A DNA stretch of 64,000 bases from assembly GCF_902143515.1 (NCBI RefSeq), contig NZ_CABFVD010000009.1:3205-67204 (forward strand), written 5' to 3'. The first letter of the stretch is position 1. Every line of letters begins with the position of its first letter. Source of the DNA: Hathewaya massiliensis (GTDB taxonomy: Bacteria > Bacillota > Clostridia > Clostridiales > Clostridiaceae). Positions 54,696 to 63,335 of the stretch are shown here, in pieces. A model generated the notes under the pieces. The model ran no database searches. It saw nothing but the letters and a program-made list of their open reading frames with translations, and had not been told where the DNA came from. The position numbers were made by a program, and so were the translations under genes.

Positions 54696-57107
54696 ATGTG
54701 TGAATTCAAAGAAATTTTATATAAGGATTTAAATCTTAATTTTAAAACCCCAAATTTTAAAACTACAAAAGATATTCCAATTTTCAAAAGTATAATAGGT
54801 CAAGAACAAGCTGAAAAATTTTTAGATATGGGGATTCAAATAAATAAAAAAGAATACAATATATATGTGTCTGGTCATAGTAGTAGTGGAAAAACTTCAT
54901 ATATAATAGATAAAATTAAACACTATGCCAAAACAATTCCTGCACCTAAAGATTGGTGCTATGTTTTTAATTTTGAAGATGAGAATAATCCTCATGCTAT
55001 TTCACTTCCAACAGGTGAAGGTAAAAAATTCAAAACTAACATGGAAGAACTTGTTAATTACTTATACAAAGAAGCTCCAGACTACTTTAATTCTAATTCA
55101 TATGATAAAGAAAGAAATAATATTCTAAGCAATTATGAACAGAAAATAATGTCTATCACAGATGAGTTAAACTCTAAAGCTAAAAATATGAACCTCTTAA
55201 TAAAAGAAGACTCTGATGAGGGCTTCGTATTTGTACCCATAAAAGATGGAAAAGAACTCTTAAATGAAGATTATAATTCCTTAAGTGAAGAGGAAAAGGA
55301 TATTATAAATAAAAACGCCTCTGAATTGCGACTCATATCTATTGATACTATAAAACAAACTAAACTTTTAGAAAAAAACATGGAAGATGAAATATTAAAG
55401 TTAGATAATAGTATTGCTGAAAAATTACTAAAAGAGAAAATGGAAAGCTTAGAAAAAACTTATTGTGATAATCCTAAGATTTGTAAGTATTTACATCAAG
55501 TAAAAAAGGATATTATAGAGAATATTGAAAATTTCTTAAATGATAACTTTGAAGATAGCAATGATGCTGAAAATAAAAAACTAGAAGCTAATTCTAAACT
55601 TTTAGAAAATATGCTAGATGACGCGTTTTCTAAAAGATATGAGGTTAATCTAATCATAAGCAATGATAAGGACTTAGGTGCTCCTGTTATTTTTGAAGAT
55701 TCACCTGATTACTATAATTTATTTGGTAGGATAGAATATGAGAACAAAATAGGAAATTTAATAACAGACTTTACCCATATAAAAGCTGGAAGTCTTCACA
55801 AAGCAAATGGAGGCTTTTTAATAATAAATGCTCACGATTTATTAAATAATCCTGACTCCTATGAAAATCTTAAAAGATGTTTAAAAAATGAGAGTATTTC
55901 TGTAGAAAATATTAAAGGCAACCTAGAAATCCTTCCCATAGTAAGTTTAAAGGCAGAAAATATTCCACTAAACCTAAAGGTAATATTAATAGGTAGTAAT
56001 CTTATGTATTCTATACTTTTAGATCACGACAGAGACTTTCAAAAACTATTTAAAATAAAAGCTGAATTTGATGATGAAGTAGAAAATAATGAAAAAAATA
56101 TATATGAAACCATAGGATATATAAGTAACTATATAGAAACGAATAAATTTCTTCACATAGAGAAAAATGGTGTAGTTGAACTTTTAAAATATGGGTGTAG
56201 GATTTGTGAAAGTAGAAAATACTTGACCTCATCCATTGGCAAACTCTTAGATATTGTGGATATGGCTAATTATTTTGCAAAAAAAGAAGATTCACCTTTT
56301 ATTAAAAAAGAGCATATAGTTAAATCTCTAAATGAAAATTTAGAAATGCACAGTTTAATAAGGCACAAAATAATAAAAATGTATAAAGATAAAAAATATT
56401 TGGTTGATACCTCTGGTTCTAAAATTGGTCAAATTAATGGACTATCTGTTATGGACTTTGGAGATATAGAAATGGGTATGGTTCATAAAATAACAGCTAC
56501 AACCTATGCAGGAAGAAAAGGTATTGTGAATATTGAAAGAGAAGCTAAAATGAGTGGAAATATTCACAGCAAAGGAGTTATGATATTATCAGGATTTATT
56601 GGTGAACTTTTAGGAAGTAACACCCACCTTTCTTTTAATGCCAGCATAGTCTTTGAACAATTATATTCAGGAATTGAAGGAGATAGTGCTTCCTGTGCAG
56701 AACTTTTAGCTCTTCTTTCTTCCCTATCTGATATACCATTAAAACAAAATATTGCAATTACGGGTTCTATTAATCAAAGGGGAGAAATTCAACCAATTGG
56801 TGGGGTAAATGAAAAAATAGAAGGTTTTTTTGAGGTATGTAGTATTGAGGGATTAGATGGTTCTCAGGGTGTTATAATTCCTTATACAAATAAAGAAGAT
56901 TTAATATTAAAAGATGAGGTTCTACAAGCAATTAAAGAAGGTAACTTCCATATATATACCGCTTCCACTATAGAAGACTGTCTATATATTTTATGCGAAA
57001 ATAATTTTAAAACCTCTCATAAAGAATCCATAACGGATGTAATTAAGTATAGGATTCACTTAAAATTAAGTAAGTTCAATGAAATTTTAAACTCAAAAGA
57101 TTCTTAG
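54696..57107 (+). CDS. Lon-family ATP-dependent protease (LonB/COG1067 type)
   Basis: About 803 residues. Walker A is GHSSSGKTS near residue 70. A large helical insert (about 125-300) splits the AAA+ region, and HKANGGFLIINAHDLL is the Walker-B-like segment. The C-terminal Lon protease domain has catalytic Ser in GDSASCAELLAL and Lys in GGVNEKIEGF. There is no LON substrate domain and no TM, unlike LonA. The start is ATG 54696 with AAGGGGGACC upstream, 12 codons inside the longest frame. It is a second Lon-type protease in this window. Confidence 0.9.
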   Translation: MCEFKEILYKDLNLNFKTPNFKTTKDIPIFKSIIGQEQAEKFLDMGIQINKKEYNIYVSGHSSSGKTSYIIDKIKHYAKTIPAPKDWCYVFNFEDENNPHAISLPTGEGKKFKTNMEELVNYLYKEAPDYFNSNSYDKERNNILSNYEQKIMSITDELNSKAKNMNLLIKEDSDEGFVFVPIKDGKELLNEDYNSLSEEEKDIINKNASELRLISIDTIKQTKLLEKNMEDEILKLDNSIAEKLLKEKMESLEKTYCDNPKICKYLHQVKKDIIENIENFLNDNFEDSNDAENKKLEANSKLLENMLDDAFSKRYEVNLIISNDKDLGAPVIFEDSPDYYNLFGRIEYENKIGNLITDFTHIKAGSLHKANGGFLIINAHDLLNNPDSYENLKRCLKNESISVENIKGNLEILPIVSLKAENIPLNLKVILIGSNLMYSILLDHDRDFQKLFKIKAEFDDEVENNEKNIYETIGYISNYIETNKFLHIEKNGVVELLKYGCRICESRKYLTSSIGKLLDIVDMANYFAKKEDSPFIKKEHIVKSLNENLEMHSLIRHKIIKMYKDKKYLVDTSGSKIGQINGLSVMDFGDIEMGMVHKITATTYAGRKGIVNIEREAKMSGNIHSKGVMILSGFIGELLGSNTHLSFNASIVFEQLYSGIEGDSASCAELLALLSSLSDIPLKQNIAITGSINQRGEIQPIGGVNEKIEGFFEVCSIEGLDGSQGVIIPYTNKEDLILKDEVLQAIKEGNFHIYTASTIEDCLYILCENNFKTSHKESITDVIKYRIHLKLSKFNEILNSKDS

Positions 57108-57133
57108 ATTTTACTATATATTTTATAAAAATA

Positions 57134-57262
57134 AGGGCTATCCGCTCTAATTCCCCATATTTTTTCAAAGTTGGAGTAAAGAGCAACTACAGCCCTTGAT
57201 AATGAGTTCTCAGTTTCAATTGGAATAAAAATTCTATCTGAAGCTGAGAACTCTGTTTATTA
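57134..57262 (+). repeat. Dispersed intergenic repeat, copy F (longest)
   Basis: Reverse orientation to A-E. GCTCTAATTCCCC and TGGAGTAAAGAGC are the arms of the first hairpin. A second hairpin GAGTTCTCAGTTTCA / TGAAGCTGAGAACTC (one mismatch) follows, then TCTGTTT. The complement matches copy C part by part. Confidence 0.7.
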
Positions 57263-57293
57263 CATAAAGAAAAATATTATTTTAAAGTTAATC

Positions 57294-59072
57294 TTAAATA
57301 GCTCTTGTTTGATATTTTAACCAAGCTCTATGTTCTTCATCTAAATATGGAGAAAGTTTATCATAAACTTCTTTATGATAATTATTTAGCCATGCTCTTT
57401 CATCTGAATTTAATAACTCAACAACTATACCATCTAAATCTATTGGACAGAATGTTATAGTTTCAAAATTCATAAATTGTCCTGATTCTGTAGACTCATC
57501 TTTTCTTACTACTAAAATATTTTCTACTCTTATACCATGTTTTCCTTCTTTATAAACCCCTGGTTCATTAGTTACTACCATACCCTCTTCCATTACTGCT
57601 GGTACATAGTTAACTCTTATAGCATGTGGCCCTTCGTGAACATTTAAGAAGAAACCTACTCCATGTCCTGTACCACACTTATAATCTATACCATACTCCC
57701 ATAATGGTCTTCTTGCTAAAATGTCTAGGTTAGTTCCTGTAGCACCATATAAGAACTTAGCCATGCTTAGATTAATTACCCCTTTAACAACTAGAGTAAA
57801 GTCTCTCTTTTCTTCCTCTGTAAGCTCTCCTAAAACCATAGTTCTTGTAATATCTGTAGTTCCCTCTAAATATTGTCCGCCTGAATCTACAAGGAACATA
57901 CCTTGATTTTGAAGTTCATAATCTGATTCTTTAGTAGCACTATAGTGCATCATAGCCGCATGTTCTTTATATCCTGCTATAGTTCCAAAGCTTATACCTT
58001 TAAAGTTTTCACCTTCTGCTCTAAAAGACTCTAGTTTTTCAGTAGCAGAGATTTCACTTATTTTATCTTTTCCTAGGGTGTTGTCTAGCCAATATAAGAA
58101 TTTAACCATGGCAACGCCATCTTTAATATGAGCTATTCTCATATTCTCAAGCTCTACTTCATTCTTTATGCCCTTCATTTTAGTTGTTATATTTTGAGTT
58201 TCAATTTTATTAACTTCTTCTTTCATAGCATTATATAACCACATATTTGTTTTTAATGGGTCATATATTACGGAATCCTTTTCTGTTAATTTATTTAAGT
58301 AGGATTCTATATCATTATAATCCTTTATAATAATTCCGTCACATTCTAATTCTTTTCTAACTTCTGCTGGAACCTTCTTTTCATTTACAAATAAAATAGC
58401 TTCATCCATAGAAATTAATACATAAGAAATTACAACTGGGTTACAAGGTACGTCATTTCCTCTTATATTATATAGCCAAGCTATATCATCTAAAGAAGAT
58501 AGTAAAAAGTGAGTTCCCTCTAATTTTTTCATCTCTTCTCTTAAATTATTTATTTTTTCTACTCTGCTAAGTCCAGCATACTTAACATCTAGAGTGAAAA
58601 TTTCATCTTCAGGAATAGCTGGTCTGTCTTCCCATAAATTATCTAATAAATCCCATTTCAAATCAAATTTTATATTCTTTTTATATAAACTACTCTCCAA
58701 AGTTTCTGCAAAAGTTCTTGAAATAACTTTTCCATCAAATCCTATAGTTTGTCCTTCTTTTAAAACTGATTTTAACCATTCCTTAATAGTAGGTACAGAA
58801 GGTTGTCCCATTTTAAAAAGTTTAATTCCTGAACCTTCTAATTGTTTTTCTGCTTGAATAAAGTATCTTCCATCTGTCCAAAGACCAGCTTCATCTAAAG
58901 TGATAACAACTGTTCCTGCAGAGCCTGTAAAACCAGAAATCCATTTTCTTCCTCCCCAGTGTGGTGCCACATATTCACTTTGATGTGCATCTGAACTAGG
59001 AATGATATAAGCATGAATTCCCTTTTCCCTCATCAAACCTCTTAACTTTTCAACTCTTTCTTTAATGTTCAT
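57294..59072 (-). CDS. Xaa-Pro aminopeptidase (M24, aminopeptidase P)
   Basis: About 592 residues, the long three-domain form. Two creatinase-like N-terminal domains are followed by the pita-bread domain. Metal ligands: Asp in LVDSGGQYLEGTTDITRT (two Asp), His in GTGHGVGFFLNVHEGPHA, Glu in TNEPGVYKEGKHGIRVEN (two Glu positions). It removes N-terminal residues before proline. Start 59072 has AGGGAAATTTT upstream; the GTG at 59102 has no site. Confidence 0.92.
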   Translation of the reverse strand: MNIKERVEKLRGLMREKGIHAYIIPSSDAHQSEYVAPHWGGRKWISGFTGSAGTVVITLDEAGLWTDGRYFIQAEKQLEGSGIKLFKMGQPSVPTIKEWLKSVLKEGQTIGFDGKVISRTFAETLESSLYKKNIKFDLKWDLLDNLWEDRPAIPEDEIFTLDVKYAGLSRVEKINNLREEMKKLEGTHFLLSSLDDIAWLYNIRGNDVPCNPVVISYVLISMDEAILFVNEKKVPAEVRKELECDGIIIKDYNDIESYLNKLTEKDSVIYDPLKTNMWLYNAMKEEVNKIETQNITTKMKGIKNEVELENMRIAHIKDGVAMVKFLYWLDNTLGKDKISEISATEKLESFRAEGENFKGISFGTIAGYKEHAAMMHYSATKESDYELQNQGMFLVDSGGQYLEGTTDITRTMVLGELTEEEKRDFTLVVKGVINLSMAKFLYGATGTNLDILARRPLWEYGIDYKCGTGHGVGFFLNVHEGPHAIRVNYVPAVMEEGMVVTNEPGVYKEGKHGIRVENILVVRKDESTESGQFMNFETITFCPIDLDGIVVELLNSDERAWLNNYHKEVYDKLSPYLDEEHRAWLKYQTRAI

Positions 59073-59281
59073 AAAATTTCCCTGAATATTAAGTTCTTGC
59101 ACTAATATTTAATACAAATACTTACTACCAGGTTTTCACACCTACCTTTCTATAATTTTTACCCCAAGCTATCTTATTCTGTTTAGAGCCTATTCTAAAA
59201 TTGACTCATCTCAAGGTAGTTTTCACATCATATTATATACCATTTACTTATTTTTTTGAATATTTAAACTGAATTATTTTA

Positions 59282-59836
59282 TTAATTATTACTTATTACC
59301 TCATCCACCCTTTTATCCCTATCTTCTAATATTATCTTATCTAAAATTTGAAATTTATAAGCAAAGGCAATTATAGGTTTATTTTCCTTTAAACTAGCTA
59401 TAAATTTATCGTAAAACCCTCCACCATATCCTATTCTTCCACCCTCTATATCAAAAGCAACTCCTGGTGAGATTATAAGATCTATGTTTTCATTTTCAGC
59501 CTTTTTACAACCCTCTTTAGGCTCCATAATTCCAAAATATCCTTCCTCAAGATCTTCCATAGAATTTATATAGTATGCCTCCATAATTTTTTTATTTTTA
59601 TTTACCATAGGTATACATACTTTTTTGCCAGTACTTAACGCCTTATTAATTATACTATGGGTATCAACTTCCCCCTTAAAACTAACATATATAAATATGG
59701 TTTTTGCATTTTCATAAGCCTTATGAGCAATTAATTTATTGTATATCTCCCTATCCCATATTTCTTTATCTTCAATTTTCATCTCTTCTCTTAAATTATA
59801 TATATAATTTCTTATATCTTTTTTACTATTTAACAT
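59282..59836 (-). CDS. 5-formyltetrahydrofolate cyclo-ligase
   Basis: 184 residues. ATP-dependent conversion of 5-formyl-THF to 5,10-methenyl-THF. Conserved N-terminal KKDIRNYIYNLREEM, the phosphate-binding GRIGYGGGFYDKFIA and IISPGVAFD are all present. A single-copy folate housekeeping gene, about 60 bp after the rhodanese gene. Confidence 0.92.
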   Translation of the reverse strand: MLNSKKDIRNYIYNLREEMKIEDKEIWDREIYNKLIAHKAYENAKTIFIYVSFKGEVDTHSIINKALSTGKKVCIPMVNKNKKIMEAYYINSMEDLEEGYFGIMEPKEGCKKAENENIDLIISPGVAFDIEGGRIGYGGGFYDKFIASLKENKPIIAFAYKFQILDKIILEDRDKRVDEVISNN

Positions 59837-59896
59837 AATCTTATTTAGTGAGTTTTTATACCTAGATCTTAACTCACTAAATTTCCCTCCCTTCTA

Positions 59897-60742
59897 TTAA
59901 TCTTCTGAAAGTACCACTGGATTATCTTCATAGCTAACCCAATCACTATAACTTCCACTATAAAGCTTAGTTTTAATTCCTATTTCATCTAAAATTATTA
60001 TATTAGCACAAGCTGTTATACCAGAACCACAATATACTATTATCTCTTTAAATTCAGCTAAATTCTTAAATCTTTCTTTAATTTTTTTCTCTGGCTTAAT
60101 TGTAAAATTTGCATAGTTTTCTTTCCATGGATAGTTTTTTGCATTTGGTATATGTCCAGGTTTTTTATCCATAGGTTCCTCTATACCTAAATATCTATTT
60201 CTATCTCTTGAGTCTATAATTAATGTATCTTCTGAATCTATTTTAGATTTTACATAATTTATATCACAAATCATATTCTTATCTATATCATATTGTATAC
60301 TACCTAGTGTTCTCTTAGGTTCTATTTTACTCATAGGAAATCCCTTAAGACTCCATGAATAAAAACCCCCTTCTAAAACATAGACCTCTTCAAATCCTAT
60401 ATATTTTAGCATCCACCAAAATCTAGGAGCACTTGAAAAATCCCCATCATCATAAATTACTACTCTGTTATTATTAGAAAGTCCATAAGATTCCAGCTTT
60501 TTCACAAATTCTTCTACAAATGGAAGTGGGTGTCTACCCCCATGTTCACTAGGTTTTAAAGATAAATCTCCCTCTAAGTTTATAAAATGAGCATTTTTTA
60601 TATGAGCTTCCTCATACATTTTCCTTCCATACCCTAAATTTTCTAGATTAAATCTACAGTCAAATATAAATAAATCTTCTCTGTCTAAATTATCTTTTAA
60701 CCAATTAATACTCACAAAATTTTTCAATTTTATTTCCCCCAT
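59897..60742 (-). CDS. Thiosulfate/3-mercaptopyruvate sulfurtransferase (two rhodanese domains)
   Basis: 281 residues. The N-terminal inactive rhodanese domain has HIKNAHFINLEGDL and GGRHPLP. The C-terminal catalytic domain has HIPNAKNYPWKENY and the active Cys in VYCGSGITACAN. The six-residue loop CGSGIT is of the SseA/TST type. It transfers sulfane sulfur. It starts 5 bp after the AEC transporter stop and is co-transcribed with it. Confidence 0.9.
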   Translation of the reverse strand: MGEIKLKNFVSINWLKDNLDREDLFIFDCRFNLENLGYGRKMYEEAHIKNAHFINLEGDLSLKPSEHGGRHPLPFVEEFVKKLESYGLSNNNRVVIYDDGDFSSAPRFWWMLKYIGFEEVYVLEGGFYSWSLKGFPMSKIEPKRTLGSIQYDIDKNMICDINYVKSKIDSEDTLIIDSRDRNRYLGIEEPMDKKPGHIPNAKNYPWKENYANFTIKPEKKIKERFKNLAEFKEIIVYCGSGITACANIIILDEIGIKTKLYSGSYSDWVSYEDNPVVLSED

Positions 60743-60747
60743 TTATG

Positions 60748-61697
60748 TTAATTTATTATATAAGTTAAAAAAAATATATATAGCGGAATCATAATCAAAG
60801 AACCTACAGTGGTTAATGCTATCATTAAAGCTGCATAATCCCCATCTACTTCATAAGCCTCAGCAATAATAGCTGTATTAGTCATAACTGGCATAGCTGC
60901 CTGTATAAAAAATATATTCCTAGGAAAAGACTCCACATTAAAACTCTGCGCAAAACCTAATAAAATAAGTGGGCTAATTATAAACCTTCCAAGTAAAACA
61001 CCAATTACTTCTCTAGTAAATCTTAGTTTTTTTAAATTTGTATAATATAAGCTCTCTCCAATAAATAGCATGGCTACAGGAGTAGTTAAACTTCCTAAAT
61101 ATTTGCTACTATCTAATATAGCTTTAGGTAATTTAATATTTAAAATGGTAAATAATATTGCAAATACAAATCCTAATAGAGCTGGTGAAAATATATTTTT
61201 TAGTGTTTTTCTAATAGAATTCTTGGCTTTTAACTTTTTATTATCTAGACTTATTTCATATACTCCAAAGGTCCAAAAAAACATAGTATTTGCAACATAA
61301 TAAATTAATACATAAGGTAGGCTATCTTCTCCAAATAGAGCTAAGTTTATAGGTATACCCATGAATATAGTGTTAGAATTAAAAAACATGGATTTAAAAA
61401 GCCCCCTATTTTTGTGAATTCTAAAAATTCTACAGTATATAATAGCTACCAAATAGGAAACCCCTATAGATACAAATGGTACATGGATATTATTAAAAGT
61501 ACTTATAAGTGTTTCTCTATTAAAATTATTTACTACCGTGTTAAACATCATACAAGGTATGGAAAAATTCACAACTATTTTTATTAAGTTTTTCGAAGTT
61601 TCCCTTGTGTACCAACCTTTTTTAGTTAACATAAATCCAAAAAAAATAATAATCATCATGCTAATTATAGCTTCTATAGCCTTAATTATCGCCCCAT
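60748..61697 (-). CDS. AEC-family (auxin efflux carrier-like) transporter, 5' end uncertain
   Basis: About 310 residues with ten predicted TM helices and the family phrases VNFSIPCMMFNTV, NSNTIFMGIPINLALFG and QAAMPVMTNTAIIAEAY. The first clear in-frame ATG (61659) would cut off the first TM. Upstream in-frame codons read AIIKAIEAIISMMIIIFFGF, the normal N-terminus. A good ribosome site GGGGAGTG precedes an ATG at 61697, but ATGGGGCGA puts it one base out of frame. Either one G is missing from a G-run or an ATA/ATT start is used. Substrate unknown. Confidence 0.8.
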
Positions 61698-61930
61698 ATT
61701 TTCACTCCCCAATGGTAAAATTATATTTTAATTACATATAAAATTATATTTTAGTTATGAATCTATTTTACACTAAATATTAGCATATAACTAGGTTTGT
61801 AAATTCATTAAAACTCTAAATCTTCTTCCTTAATCGCCAAAATTTTTATTTGTTACACAATTGTAATTTAATATATGACAAAAAAGTGTATAATATTATT
61901 GGAATTATAATTTAGTTAGGAGAGAATTTT

Positions 61931-62143
61931 ATGAAAAAAAGATTTGGAATTTTAATGTGTGTTTTAATTATAGCTAGTCTTGCACTTGTATACTTTAATA
62001 ATAGTTCTGTTAGTAAACTAAAAGAACAAACATCTAAGTTAAATAGTGAAGTACAATCTTTAGAAAAAGAAAAAAATAATCTATCCCAAGAAAAGGACAA
62101 GCTTTTAAAAGAAAAACAACAATTAGAAGATAAACTTAAATAA
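61931..62143 (+). CDS. Small membrane-anchored coiled-coil protein
   Basis: 70 residues. TM at about 5-22 (FGILMCVLIIASLALVYF), then a 45-residue heptad coiled coil (KLKEQTSKLNSEVQSLEKEK..). TTAGGAGAGAATTTT precedes ATG. It ends 18 bp before the deacetylase gene, whose N-terminus has the same TM-plus-coil plan, so the two may pair at the membrane. Confidence 0.78.
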   Translation: MKKRFGILMCVLIIASLALVYFNNSSVSKLKEQTSKLNSEVQSLEKEKNNLSQEKDKLLKEKQQLEDKLK

Positions 62144-62161
62144 TATAAGGGGGTTCCACTA

Positions 62162-63058
62162 ATGAGGCGTACTAATAGAAGAAGTAATAAAAAATCTTTA
62201 AGTTTAGTTAAAGTTGTGGTATTTTGTTTGTTTTTAGCTTCCTTCGCTATGGCAATATTTACACAAACACAAGCAATAATATCTAAAAACGAAAATAAAA
62301 AAATAGAATCAAAAGTATCTACTTTAAAAGAAGACAATAAAAAATCCTTAGAGGAAATAAATAAATTGCAAGATGACGTTAAAAAGTTAAAAGCAGATGT
62401 AGTTAAAAAAAGAGAAAATAGCAAAATAGCTTACTTAACTTTTGATGATGGTCCATCTAAAAATACTACTAGAATACTTAAAATATTAAAGGAAAATAAC
62501 ATAAAAGCAACTTTCTTTGTAAATGGACATCCTGGCCTAGAAGAAGAATATAAAGCAATAGTTGCAGATGGACATGTTCTAGCAAATCATACATATAGTC
62601 ATGACTACGGAAAAGTATATTCTTCTGTAGATAATTTTAAAGCTGATGTTAAAAAGTTAGATAAATATTTAGAAGAAGTTACAGGCGAGGCTCCAAGTCA
62701 TATATTAAGATACCCTGGCGGATCAAACAATACTATAAGTTATAATTACGGTGGCAGAAAAATAATGAGACAAATAGTAGATGAAATGGCTAAAGAATAT
62801 ACACATTTTGATTGGAATGTAGATTCTACAGATGCCTCTGCCATGGTTCAACAAAAGGACAAAATTGTTAGAAGTGTATTATCCGAAAGCAAACAAGTTA
62901 AACATGCTGTAATATTAATGCATGACTTAAATCCAAAGACTACTACTCCAGATGCACTTCCTGAAATAATAAAAGGTTTAAGAGAACAAGGATTTGAATT
63001 TGATAAAATGACAAAGGATTCTTACCCAGCTCAATTTGTTAAACCAAATATAAAATAG
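62162..63058 (+). CDS. Membrane-anchored polysaccharide deacetylase
   Basis: 298 residues. Cytoplasmic basic N-terminus, TM about 16-37, coiled coil about 40-85, NodB domain about 88-285. Motif 1 TFDDGPS (catalytic Asp and metal Asp), motif 2 HTYSH (two metal His), motif 3 RYPGGSNN, motif 5 ILMHDLNP. Likely removes acetyl groups from GlcNAc or MurNAc in peptidoglycan, which affects lysozyme resistance or spore cortex. GGGGGTTCC site upstream. Confidence 0.9.
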   Translation: MRRTNRRSNKKSLSLVKVVVFCLFLASFAMAIFTQTQAIISKNENKKIESKVSTLKEDNKKSLEEINKLQDDVKKLKADVVKKRENSKIAYLTFDDGPSKNTTRILKILKENNIKATFFVNGHPGLEEEYKAIVADGHVLANHTYSHDYGKVYSSVDNFKADVKKLDKYLEEVTGEAPSHILRYPGGSNNTISYNYGGRKIMRQIVDEMAKEYTHFDWNVDSTDASAMVQQKDKIVRSVLSESKQVKHAVILMHDLNPKTTTPDALPEIIKGLREQGFEFDKMTKDSYPAQFVKPNIK

Positions 63059-63065
63059 TAAAGAG

Positions 63066-63100
63066 ACTCTACTGATTTATTCATAACATTTCAGTAGAGT
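63066..63100 (+). terminator. Intrinsic terminator, deacetylase
   Basis: Perfect 10-bp stem ACTCTACTGA / TCAGTAGAGT followed by TTTTTATTG. Confidence 0.9.
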
Positions 63101-63335
63101 TTTTTATTGTTTTTGAGCTATATCAATGATTTATCAATAATCGTTCATATTTTATTTACATTTTTATACTGGTAAATTAATGATATGATTCATTTCTATA
63201 GTAGATTTATACGGTTTTATGGCATGTCCTTCCTAACAGTCCAATAATTTTAACTTTGAATGAAAAAAATACTGTGTTAATATAGTCACAAGTCCTTACC
63301 AAACAAATCTTATAAAAAAAGGAAGGAATGATAAA

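Noticed and set aside
59103-59281. Another copy of the dispersed repeat upstream of aminopeptidase P
   Set aside because: Only short matches (GCTATCTTATTCTG, TAGAGCC); not enough to separate from chance in AT-rich sequence.
61912-62424. Long open frame antisense to the coiled-coil gene and the start of the deacetylase
   Set aside because: Mirror of Lys/Glu-rich coiled coils giving Leu/Phe/Ser-rich translation; no start site, and the opposite strand has two well-supported genes.
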